From positions 1 through 30,383 of the forward strand of contig NZ_JAHYSG010000136.1 of assembly GCF_022095675.1 (NCBI RefSeq): 30,383 bases of DNA, given 5' to 3'. A program made the position numbers and the translations under genes. The first letter of the stretch is position 1. Each line of letters starts with the position of its first letter. Source of the stretch: Dactylosporangium sp. AC04546. Its GTDB lineage: Bacteria > Actinomycetota > Actinomycetes > Mycobacteriales > Micromonosporaceae. A model generated the notes under the pieces. The model did no database searches. It was given only the letters and a program-made list of their open reading frames with translations, and was not told the origin of the DNA. This document shows positions 1-6,533 of the stretch, in pieces.

Positions 1-59
1 CAAAGACGAACCCCAAAAAGAAGAAACCCACCGACCCCCGACCCCGCCGCACAGGTTAA
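1..59 (+). CDS. possible C-terminal tail of an upstream gene (partial)
   Basis: Reading from base 3, an open frame runs into TAA at 57-59 and encodes 18 residues rich in Lys, Arg and Pro (KTNPKKKKPTDPRPRRTG). Most third positions are G or C, as expected for coding DNA here. A basic, proline-rich tail is a common C-terminus in actinobacteria, but nothing identifies the protein. The large inverted repeat begins 8 nt after the stop. The short visible length keeps confidence low. Confidence 0.35.
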   Translation, partial: KTNPKKKKPTDPRPRRTG

Positions 60-67
60 AGATCAAG

Positions 68-235
68 CTAAGGCCTGTTTCATAGCTGAGGCCGGGCTGC
101 GGCGGGCCCAGATTTCGTCTGGCGCCACCCCGCGGAAGTCCGGTTACAACACCGGTAGCCGGACTTCCGCGGGGCGACGCCAGACGAAATCTGGACTCCG
201 CCTCGCTCCGACCCCAGCTATGAAACAGGCCTTAG
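68..235. repeat. 168-bp interrupted inverted repeat (large hairpin or MITE-like element)
   Basis: Three perfectly complementary blocks are nested around a centre near 151: an outer 20 bp (68-87 with 216-235), a middle 17 bp (108-124 with 178-194) and an inner 16 bp (128-143 with 159-174). The roughly 20-nt stretch between the outer and middle blocks has diverged. The middle block contains its own small palindrome, CCAGATTTCGTCTGG. No transposase or coding frame is inside. The right end overlaps the probable -10 hexamer of the nitroreductase gene. It could be a non-autonomous mobile element, a REP-like structure or a strong terminator for the upstream gene. Confidence 0.85.
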
Positions 236-238
236 TCT
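233..238 (+). promoter_or_regulatory. -10 hexamer TAGTCT of a leaderless promoter
   Basis: TAGTCT matches TANNNT and ends 6 nt before the GTG at 245. The same geometry recurs at five other genes in the window. There is no Shine-Dalgarno before the GTG. The hexamer shares its first three bases with the end of the inverted repeat. Confidence 0.5.
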
Positions 239-244
239 CAGCCT

Positions 245-862
245 GTGGAACTTTCGGATGTGATCCGCCGGCGGCGGATGGTGCGCAACTACGACCCCGA
301 TCGCCCGGTGCCCGCGGAGCTGGTCGACAAGCTGCTCGGCTACGCCGTGCACGCTCCGTCGGCCGGCTTCTCGCAGGGCTGGGAGTTCCTGGTTCTCGAC
401 ACCCCGGCTGCCCTGGAACGGTTCTGGGCGGTCACCACGCCCGAGGACGCCCTGCCGTCAGGGTGGCTGGAGGGGATGAGCCGGGCCCCGGTGATCGTCG
501 TGCCGCACAGCCACCGCGCCGCCTACCTCGACCGCTACGCCGAGCCGGACAAGGGCTGGACCGACAAGGACGAGGCCCGGTGGCCGGTGCCCTACTGGCA
601 CATCGACACCGGCATGGCCAGCCTGCTGGTGCTGCTCGGCGCGGTCGACGAGGGCCTGGGCGCGTGCTTCTTCGGCATCCCGCCGGCGCAGATCCCCGGC
701 TACCGGTCGGAGTTCGGCGTGCCCGAGGCCTACACGCCGATCGGCGCCATGACCATCGGCTACCGGGCGCAGGACAAGAAGTCGCCGTCGCTCAAGCGGG
801 GCCGGCGCGAGGCCACGACCGTCACCCACCGTGGCCGGTGGACCGCCAGCGCCGAACTGTGA
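245..862 (+). CDS. nitroreductase-family FMN oxidoreductase
   Basis: The 205-aa protein fits the nitroreductase family, which are FMN-dependent NAD(P)H oxidoreductases, usually dimeric and cytoplasmic, acting on nitro compounds, quinones or flavins. Residues 8-15 (RRRMVRNY) and the stretch near 36-50 (APSAGFSQGWEF) correspond to the N-terminal FMN phosphate-contacting region. A second FMN-side motif with GACFFGIPP lies around residues 139-147. GTG at 245 is chosen because it gives a full-length N-terminus (MELSDVIRRRR) and has a TANNNT hexamer at leaderless spacing. No Shine-Dalgarno is visible. The physiological substrate cannot be told from sequence. The gene stands alone, with 67 nt before the next one, and directly abuts the inverted repeat upstream. 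Confidence 0.88.
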   Translation: MELSDVIRRRRMVRNYDPDRPVPAELVDKLLGYAVHAPSAGFSQGWEFLVLDTPAALERFWAVTTPEDALPSGWLEGMSRAPVIVVPHSHRAAYLDRYAEPDKGWTDKDEARWPVPYWHIDTGMASLLVLLGAVDEGLGACFFGIPPAQIPGYRSEFGVPEAYTPIGAMTIGYRAQDKKSPSLKRGRREATTVTHRGRWTASAEL

Positions 863-929
863 CCACGCAGGGCGCCGGAACTGTCGCACGTAGTCGGTAC
901 CCTGGCACGGTCAGGGGGGTGAAACGTTC

Positions 930-1220
930 ATGATCTTCAAGGCGGTCCGCGACGGTCGGCCTTATCCGGAGCATGGGCTGACGCTGAAACAGTGGTCCGA
1001 GATTCCGCCGCGGCCGGTGCGGCTCGACCAGCTCATCACCACCAAGCGCGAGCTCGCACTGGACAAGCTGCTGGCCGAGGACTCGACGTTCTACGGCGAC
1101 CTGTTCCCGCACGTGGTGCAGTGGGAGGGCGGCCTCTACCTGGAGGACGGTCTGCACCGGGCGCTGCGGGCGGCATTACAGCAGCGCACGTCGATCCACG
1201 CCCGTGTCCTCCAGGCCTGA
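930..1220 (+). CDS. small conserved actinobacterial protein, possibly ParB-fold-like
   Basis: This 96-aa acidic protein starts at ATG 930, with a GGGGGG-rich Shine-Dalgarno 9-14 nt upstream. I recognise it as a type of small protein conserved in actinobacteria without an established role. The C-terminal stretch WEGGLYLEDGLHRALRAAL (about residues 71-89) resembles the short DGxHR segment of ParB/sulfiredoxin-like domains, where a loop binds a nucleotide phosphate. The preceding IPPRPVRLDQL could be the first strand of the same fold. This resemblance is an inference from a short motif, and no partner gene supports a partition role. It lies 25 nt upstream of the glutaryl-CoA dehydrogenase gene, but that gene seems to have its own promoter. 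Confidence 0.75.
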   Translation: MIFKAVRDGRPYPEHGLTLKQWSEIPPRPVRLDQLITTKRELALDKLLAEDSTFYGDLFPHVVQWEGGLYLEDGLHRALRAALQQRTSIHARVLQA

Positions 1221-1233
1221 AATGAACGGTGCT

Positions 1234-1239
1234 TAAGCT
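1234..1239 (+). promoter_or_regulatory. -10 hexamer TAAGCT of a leaderless promoter
   Basis: TAAGCT ends 6 nt before the GTG at 1246. No Shine-Dalgarno precedes that GTG (GTTGGGG is the only G-rich stretch and abuts the start). The -35 region is weak, as is common for actinobacterial leaderless promoters. Confidence 0.5.
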
Positions 1240-1245
1240 GTTGGG

Positions 1246-2412
1246 GTGACCACGCGACCGCTGGACCTCATCGACGTCGATGCCCTGCACTCCGAGGAGG
1301 AGCTTGCCATCCGCGGGGTGGTCCGGCGGGTCGTGGACGACCACGTCCGGCCCAACGTCGTCGAGTGGTATGAGCAGGGGCAGGTGCCTGTCCGCGACCT
1401 GGCGCTGGAGTTCGCCAAGGTCGGGTTGCTGGGCATGCACCTGCACGGCTACGGGTGCGCCGGCGCCAGTGCCGTCGCCTACGGGCTCGCCTGTCTCGAG
1501 CTGGAGGCCGGCGACTCCGGTGTGCGCAGCCTCGTGTCGGTGCAGGGCTCCCTCGCGATGTACGCCATCTGGAAGTTCGGCTCCGACGAGCAGAAGGACG
1601 AGTGGCTGCCCCGGATGGCGGCCGGCGAGGCGATCGGGTGCTTCGGGCTGACCGAGCCCGATCACGGCTCCGACCCGGCCTCGATGAAGACCCGGGCCCG
1701 CCGCGACGGCGACGACTGGGTCCTCGACGGCGGCAAGATGTGGATCACCAACGCACCGGTCGCCGACGTCGGGGTGATCTGGGCCCGCACCGAGGAGGGC
1801 ATCAGCGGGTTCGCGGTGCCGATGGACACGCCCGGCGTGACGGCCCGCGAGGTGCACCACAAGCTGTCGCTGCGGGCCTCGTGCACCGGCGAGATCGTGC
1901 TCGACGGGGTGCGGCTGCCGGCGAGCGCCCAGCTGCCCCTCGCACGCGGACTGAAGGCCCCGTTGTCGTGCCTCACCGAGGCGCGCTACGGGATCGTGTG
2001 GGGCGCGCTCGGGGCGGCCCGCGACAGCCTCCACACGGCGCTGGACTACGCCGGCTCGCGGGAGCAGTTCGGCCGGCCGATCGCCGGGTTCCAGCTGACC
2101 CAGGCCAAGCTCGCCGACGCCGCCGTCGAGCTGCAGAAGGGCTACCTGCTGGCGCTGCACCTCGGGCGCCGGGCCGACCGCGGGGAGCTGCGGCCGGAGC
2201 AGGTCAGCGTGGGCAAGCTCAACAACGTGCGGGAGGCCCTGGCGATCGCCCGGCAGTGCCGCACGATCCTCGGCGCCAACGGCATCAGCGCCGAGTATCC
2301 GGTGATGCGCCACGCCGCCAACCTTGAGACGGTGCTCACCTACGAGGGCACCTCGGAGATCCATCAGCTGGTCATCGGGCAGAAGCTCACAGGCATCGCC
2401 GCCTTTGGCTGA
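1246..2412 (+). CDS. gcdH: glutaryl-CoA dehydrogenase
   Basis: The protein is a 388-aa acyl-CoA dehydrogenase of the glutaryl-CoA subtype. It would oxidise and decarboxylate glutaryl-CoA to crotonyl-CoA with FAD in lysine or tryptophan degradation, passing electrons to electron-transfer flavoprotein. The diagnostic Arg that binds the substrate carboxylate is present at Arg94 within RSLVSVQGSL. The FAD and substrate segment GCFGLTEPDHGSDP lies at 131-144, and the catalytic base is Glu367 in TYEGTSEIH. The C-terminus ends LTGIAAFG, typical of GcdH rather than short-chain dehydrogenases. Length matches the family. The GTG start is supported by the leaderless hexamer. No other lysine-catabolic gene is nearby. 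Confidence 0.92.
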   Translation: MTTRPLDLIDVDALHSEEELAIRGVVRRVVDDHVRPNVVEWYEQGQVPVRDLALEFAKVGLLGMHLHGYGCAGASAVAYGLACLELEAGDSGVRSLVSVQGSLAMYAIWKFGSDEQKDEWLPRMAAGEAIGCFGLTEPDHGSDPASMKTRARRDGDDWVLDGGKMWITNAPVADVGVIWARTEEGISGFAVPMDTPGVTAREVHHKLSLRASCTGEIVLDGVRLPASAQLPLARGLKAPLSCLTEARYGIVWGALGAARDSLHTALDYAGSREQFGRPIAGFQLTQAKLADAAVELQKGYLLALHLGRRADRGELRPEQVSVGKLNNVREALAIARQCRTILGANGISAEYPVMRHAANLETVLTYEGTSEIHQLVIGQKLTGIAAFG

Positions 2413-2494
2413 ACACGGGCTGAGATCGACTCGCGACGTTTTGCGGTGCGCCTTACCTTGATAGGGAGAAGATCCTCCCCGAGGAGTGGCGAGC

Positions 2495-3292
2495 ATGGCG
2501 CGCAGCGACGACGACAAGGTCCTCCCCTCCTCCGAGGAGCCGAAGGACCCCAAGACCTCTGAATACCCGGAGATCACCGGCCCGCAGATCGGTGACACGC
2601 TCGACCCGCGCCCCAACCCCGAGCCCGTCGTCGTCCCGGTGAAGCAGGGCGGCGGGGCCATGCGCGGGCTCTTCTGGCTGGTCGCCACCATCGGCCTTGT
2701 CGTCGCCCTCGTGCTCGGGGCCAAGACGATCGGGCTGTTCCCCGACCTCAAGAACCCGTTCGCCGAGGAGCAGACCGACCGCAGCGGCCCCGCGCTGCTC
2801 AAGTCGGTGCAGGACCTCAGCCAGTTCGTGGCCGCCGAGGGCAACTTCGAGGTCATCGTCGACGTGCAGAAGGACCGCAAGTACATCCCGGACTTCCTGC
2901 TCAACGAGCGGATCCTGTTCGTCGCGGCCGGGTCGGTCGAGGTCTATGTCGACTTCGCCAGCATCGGCCAGGGTTCGGTCAAGGAGTCCGAGGACCGCCG
3001 ATCGGCGGAGATCACGCTGCCGGCGCCGCAGCTGCGCCCGGTGCGCATCAACAATGAGCGAAGCTACGTGTACTCCGAGGAGCGCGGCGTCTTCAACCGC
3101 ATCGGAGACGTCTTCAGTTCTGACCCGAATCGTCTCCAGGAGGTCTACCGGCTCGCCGAGACGAAGATCGCCGACGCCGCCAAGGATGCTGACCTGGGCA
3201 AACGGGCCGAGGAGAACACCCGCAAGATGCTCCAGCAGTTCCTCGCCGCGCTGGGTTACACATCGGTGACGGTGAACTTCCAGGCGGGCTGA
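2495..3292 (+). CDS. DUF4230 membrane-anchored protein
   Basis: This is a 265-aa protein with a charged cytoplasmic N-terminus of about 55 residues, one transmembrane helix (about 57-77, GLFWLVATIGLVVALVLGAK) and a large extracytoplasmic domain that I recognise as DUF4230. The family's function is unknown. ATG 2495 is preferred over the in-frame GTG at 2486 because the Shine-Dalgarno GAGGAG at 2481-2486 lies 8 nt before the ATG and overlaps the GTG. A possible -10 TACCTT lies at 2454-2459. The 160 nt downstream contain a TTGACT at 3398 but no convincing complete promoter. Confidence 0.82.
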   Translation: MARSDDDKVLPSSEEPKDPKTSEYPEITGPQIGDTLDPRPNPEPVVVPVKQGGGAMRGLFWLVATIGLVVALVLGAKTIGLFPDLKNPFAEEQTDRSGPALLKSVQDLSQFVAAEGNFEVIVDVQKDRKYIPDFLLNERILFVAAGSVEVYVDFASIGQGSVKESEDRRSAEITLPAPQLRPVRINNERSYVYSEERGVFNRIGDVFSSDPNRLQEVYRLAETKIADAAKDADLGKRAEENTRKMLQQFLAALGYTSVTVNFQAG

Positions 3293-3452
3293 TCGGCGGG
3301 ATGAACTGGCAAGTTCCCTAACGGTGATTGCGCGGTAACACGGCGAACACTGGTCATTTACCCGATGGACCAACTTGCGTGGGTCCCATCACAGTACTTG
3401 ACTCGGGGTAACTGGTTGATCCGCGATCTGCTGACCTGGGGCGGAGGTGACG

Positions 3453-4781
3453 GTGGCTACCGTCGCGCTCAAAGATGTGATGAAGGTGTTCGCCGACGGC
3501 ACCGTGGCTGTCGATCGTGTGAATCTTGACGTGGGACAGGGCGAGTTCATGGTGCTCCTGGGTCCCAGCGGCTGCGGCAAGTCGACGCTGCTGCGCATGG
3601 TGGCCGGCCTGGAGGACCCCACCTCCGGTGCCATCATCATGGACGGCGAGCTGGCCAACGACCTCCCGCCGCGCGAACGGGGCGTCGCGATGGTCTTCCA
3701 GGACTTCGCCCTCTATCCGCACATGACCGTCGGCGAGAACATCGGCTTCCCCCTGCGGCTGTCCGGCGTCGAGCCGCAGCCGCGGGCCGAGCAGGTCGCC
3801 GAGGTCGCGAGCGCGCTGGGCATCGGCGACGTGCTCGCCCGTAAGCCCGGGCAGCTCTCCGGTGGTCAGCGCCAGCGGGTCGCGATGGGCCGGGCCATCG
3901 TGCGCCGCCCGAAGCTCTTCCTCATGGACGAGCCACTGTCCAACCTGGACAGCGGCCTGCGGGCCGAGCTGCGCGCCGAGATCTCCGGCCTGGTGCGGGA
4001 GCTCGGCGTCACCACGATCTACGTGACCCACGACCAGGCCGAGGCGCTGACCATGGCCGACCGGGTCGCGATCCTGCGCAAGGGCGTCCTCCAGGACGTC
4101 GGGACGCCGACGCAGGTGTACGGGCGGCCGGCCACCCTGTACGTGGCCGCCTTCCTCGGCAGCCCGCGCATGAACCTGCTCGAGGCCGAGGTCTACGTGC
4201 ACCTCGACCGGCACATCGCGCTGCACATGGGCGACCAGGTCCTCCACCTGCCGTGGAACGACCTGCGCTCGCGTCAGGTCGCGCACTTCCACGGCGAGCG
4301 CATCGTGATCGGCGTGCGGGCCGAGGCCCTGACGCCGGTGCCCGACACCACCTCCGGAGACGTGCTGCGAGGCCGGATCCGGTATCTCGAGCACCACGGC
4401 CACGAGTCGCTGGCCTTCCTCGACATCGGCGCCACGGCGGTCATCGTCGACGAGATCGGCAAGCCGCCGACGGACGTGCCGATCAACGGCGGCGGCCTGC
4501 GCAAGTTCGTCAGCAAGCTCACCGGCCGCGGCGGCGGCTCGGAAGAGGTGGAGCTGGTCGGCGCCGGCGTCAACGGCCGCGGCGCGCCGCGCCGCAACGC
4601 CCAGCGGGAGAGCGTGCTGAGCGACCCCGGCCGCCACCACCGCCGCCCGGCCGAGCTGGCCGTGCGACTCGCGCCGTACCCCGCCGTCACGCACGGTCAC
4701 CCATTGACGGTGGCCGTCCGGATGGAGGCTCTGCACTTTTTCGACGAAAGAGGACAACGCATCGATGTGGGGTGGCGCTGA
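3453..4781 (+). CDS. ABC transporter ATPase, MsmK/UgpC (CUT1) type, with extended C-terminus
   Basis: The protein is a 442-aa nucleotide-binding subunit of the carbohydrate-uptake class 1 type. It has Walker A GPSGCGKST (37-45), the Q-loop glutamine 83, signature LSGGQ (135-139), Walker B LFLMDE with catalytic Glu160, and switch His193. The C-terminal region (about 240-442) is the regulatory TOBE/OB domain, with a Gly- and Arg-rich hydrophilic stretch at about 357-403 that looks like an insertion. GTG 3453 is chosen because GGAGGTGA at 3443-3450 is a good Shine-Dalgarno for it and would overlap the alternative GTG at 3447. No permease or binding-protein gene is adjacent. It may therefore be a shared ATPase for several sugar importers, as known for MsiK in Streptomyces. 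Confidence 0.9.
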   Translation: MATVALKDVMKVFADGTVAVDRVNLDVGQGEFMVLLGPSGCGKSTLLRMVAGLEDPTSGAIIMDGELANDLPPRERGVAMVFQDFALYPHMTVGENIGFPLRLSGVEPQPRAEQVAEVASALGIGDVLARKPGQLSGGQRQRVAMGRAIVRRPKLFLMDEPLSNLDSGLRAELRAEISGLVRELGVTTIYVTHDQAEALTMADRVAILRKGVLQDVGTPTQVYGRPATLYVAAFLGSPRMNLLEAEVYVHLDRHIALHMGDQVLHLPWNDLRSRQVAHFHGERIVIGVRAEALTPVPDTTSGDVLRGRIRYLEHHGHESLAFLDIGATAVIVDEIGKPPTDVPINGGGLRKFVSKLTGRGGGSEEVELVGAGVNGRGAPRRNAQRESVLSDPGRHHRRPAELAVRLAPYPAVTHGHPLTVAVRMEALHFFDERGQRIDVGWR

Positions 4782-4836
4782 GTGATGCGCGTCGCATAGC
4801 CTGCCGCCAACTTCGACGGAGTAGGGGGAAGCTCCG

Positions 4837-5925
4837 ATGGCAACACATGGCGATACCGGCAGCGGGCTGCTCATCATCGAGCGGATTCTGCGTGACCGGG
4901 ATTCCATCTGGCGGCAGATCGGCGAAGAGCGCGATCTGGGCAAACTCACCCGACAGATGCTGTACAGCTCCGTGGTGGCACTGGCCTGCTACGGAGCGGT
5001 GCTCGGCGCCTCCAACAGCGTGTTGCAGGCAGGAGTGTCGGCGCTCAAGCTGCCACTGCTGTTCCTGACCACGCTGGCCATCTGCCTGCCCACGCTGTAC
5101 CTGTTCAACCTCGTGTTCGGCGCGCGGTTACAGGTACGGCAGGCACTGGCACTGGTCATGGTGACGATCACCGTCACGTCCGTGCTGACGCTGGCGTTCG
5201 CGCCGATCAGTCTGTTCTTTCTGATCACGGCGTACAGCTACTCGTTCTTCAAGATCCTGAACGTGGCAATCCTGACGCTCTCGGCGTTCGTCGGCCTCCG
5301 GTTCCTGACCGGCGGCATGCGGCTGCTCAACGAGCAGACGGCGGCGCTGGCGGCCGCGCGGCGGCGCGAGCACGAGGAGCAGGCACGGGCGGAGAAGGCC
5401 GAGCGCGAGCGAGCGGAGGCGCTCGCGCTGGCCGAACTGGCCGCTGCCGCTTCGGAAGCGGACGACGACGAAGAGCAGGAGGCGGTCCCGGCGACGGTCG
5501 GGGCCAACGGGGCGGGCGCCCAGCAGGCGGTCGCCCCGGTGTCGGCCGTTCCGGTCTCGGTGGCTCCTGTGTCGGCGGTTCCGGTCTCTCCGGTGCCGCA
5601 GCAGCCGATGCCGATCCTGCCGCCGTACCCGATGCAGCCCCAGCCGGTGCTCATGCCGGACGGGCGGCTGGCCTACCCGGTCCCACCTCCGGCCCCGCGG
5701 CCGGGGCCGCGGCCGGTCGCGGGGGAACTCGCCCCCGGCGAGCGGCCGGCCAGCATGGCCCTGCTCAACGTCTGGATCCTGCTGTTCGGGTTCGTCGGCA
5801 CGCAGCTCGCCTGGACGCTGCGGCCGTTCTTCGGCGAGCCGCACGAGAAGTTCGAGATCTTCCGCGAGATCGAGGGCAACTTCTACGTCAACATCGTGAA
5901 GGCGATCGGCGAGCTGTTCACGTAG
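4837..5925 (+). CDS. polytopic membrane protein with coiled-coil and Pro/Val-rich insertion
   Basis: The 362-aa protein has four predicted transmembrane helices (about 42-62, 71-93, 104-126, 136-158) and a fifth at 308-328. The conserved-looking flanks are the N-terminal LLIIERILRDRDSIW and the C-terminal GTQLAWTLRPFFG...FREIEGNFY. I recognise these from unnamed bacterial integral membrane proteins of unknown function. Between helices 4 and 5 lies an unusual cytoplasmic or linker segment. It has an Ala/Glu/Arg helix likely to form a coiled coil (170-206), an acidic run, then near-repeats of APVSAVPVS (233-253) and a Pro-rich stretch to 293. AGGGGGA gives a Shine-Dalgarno before ATG 4837. No function can be assigned. 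Confidence 0.8.
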   Translation: MATHGDTGSGLLIIERILRDRDSIWRQIGEERDLGKLTRQMLYSSVVALACYGAVLGASNSVLQAGVSALKLPLLFLTTLAICLPTLYLFNLVFGARLQVRQALALVMVTITVTSVLTLAFAPISLFFLITAYSYSFFKILNVAILTLSAFVGLRFLTGGMRLLNEQTAALAAARRREHEEQARAEKAERERAEALALAELAAAASEADDDEEQEAVPATVGANGAGAQQAVAPVSAVPVSVAPVSAVPVSPVPQQPMPILPPYPMQPQPVLMPDGRLAYPVPPPAPRPGPRPVAGELAPGERPASMALLNVWILLFGFVGTQLAWTLRPFFGEPHEKFEIFREIEGNFYVNIVKAIGELFT

Positions 5926-5940
5926 GTTGCTACCCGCCGG

Positions 5941-5946
5941 TAACAT
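5941..5946 (+). promoter_or_regulatory. -10 hexamer TAACAT of a leaderless promoter
   Basis: TAACAT ends 6 nt before ATG 5953. The sequence TAACATGCCGGCATG is nearly identical to TAGCATGCCGGTATG at the lprG start, including the distance to the ATG. Confidence 0.55.
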
Positions 5947-5952
5947 GCCGGC

Positions 5953-6417
5953 ATGACCGTTGACGCCACGGCGCTCGCCGCCGGACTGATTTCGGCGGTG
6001 CCGTTCGCACGTACCGTCGGCATCGAGATCACCGATGTGACGCTCGATGCCGGCGGGGTGCGTGCGACCGCCACCCTGCCGGACGAGGAACGCCTGCACA
6101 ACCACGTCGCCGGGCCCCACGCCGGCGCACTGTTCGCCCTCGGCGAGACCGCCTCGGGGGCCGTCGTGATGGCCGCGTTCGGCCAGCACCTGTCGCTCGG
6201 CACGCCACTTGCCGTGCGGGCCGACATCGCCTACCACAAGCTCGCTCGCGGCCCGGTCACCGCCACCGCCACGCTCGACCGTCGCGTCGACGAGGTGATC
6301 GCCGAGCTCCAGGCCGGCGAGCGCCCGGAGTTCCCGGTGACGATCGAGATCGCGCGCGCCGACGGCGCCGTGACCACCGTGATGACCGTCGTCTGGACCA
6401 TCCGCCCGCACGGCTGA
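5953..6417 (+). CDS. hotdog-fold protein, DUF4442/PaaI-like acyl-CoA thioesterase
   Basis: The 154-aa protein has the pattern of the hotdog fold. A long central helix follows HNHVAGPHAGALFALGETASG (about 49-69), where family members place acyl-thioester-binding residues. Later strands include PLAVRADIAYHKLARGPVTATA. It is probably a cytoplasmic acyl-CoA or acyl-carrier thioesterase, or a non-catalytic relative (DUF4442). The catalytic carboxylate usual in PaaI enzymes is not clearly placed, so substrate and activity are open. The start is fixed by a leaderless -10 hexamer and the absence of a Shine-Dalgarno. The gene is transcribed alone, with a 116-nt gap downstream. Confidence 0.82.
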   Translation: MTVDATALAAGLISAVPFARTVGIEITDVTLDAGGVRATATLPDEERLHNHVAGPHAGALFALGETASGAVVMAAFGQHLSLGTPLAVRADIAYHKLARGPVTATATLDRRVDEVIAELQAGERPEFPVTIEIARADGAVTTVMTVVWTIRPHG

Positions 6418-6464
6418 CCTGCACCGGCGCCCGAGACGGCCCCGCGTCCGGGTCGTTAACTACT

Positions 6465-6480
6465 GGAAGGTTTCTTGACT
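6465..6480 (+). promoter_or_regulatory. candidate operator/-35 region upstream of the GH3 gene
   Basis: GGAAGGTTTC (6465-6474) directly precedes a -35-like TTGACT (6475-6480). The core is a weak palindrome in a locally AT-rich patch (TTAACTACTGGAAGG to TTGACTATTACTG). A matching -10 is poor (TGTGACCAT at an 18-nt spacing). This may be a regulated promoter for the glycosidase gene, but no known operator matches convincingly. Confidence 0.25.
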
Positions 6481-6533
6481 ATTACTGAGCTGTGATGTGA
6501 CCATTCTCGCCAGGTGCGAAGGGTGGTTCACGC

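Noticed and set aside
68..235. Insertion sequence
   Set aside because: No transposase frame and no target-site duplication could be recognised. Only a MITE-like or hairpin reading is supportable.
1036..2904. 622-aa minus-strand open frame across gcdH and the DUF4230 gene
   Set aside because: It spans two real plus-strand genes and their gap. Its product is repetitive and resembles no family.
3398..3428. Promoter with -35 TTGACT before the ABC ATPase gene
   Set aside because: No acceptable -10 lies 16-19 nt downstream. The region may still hold a promoter, but not one I can place.
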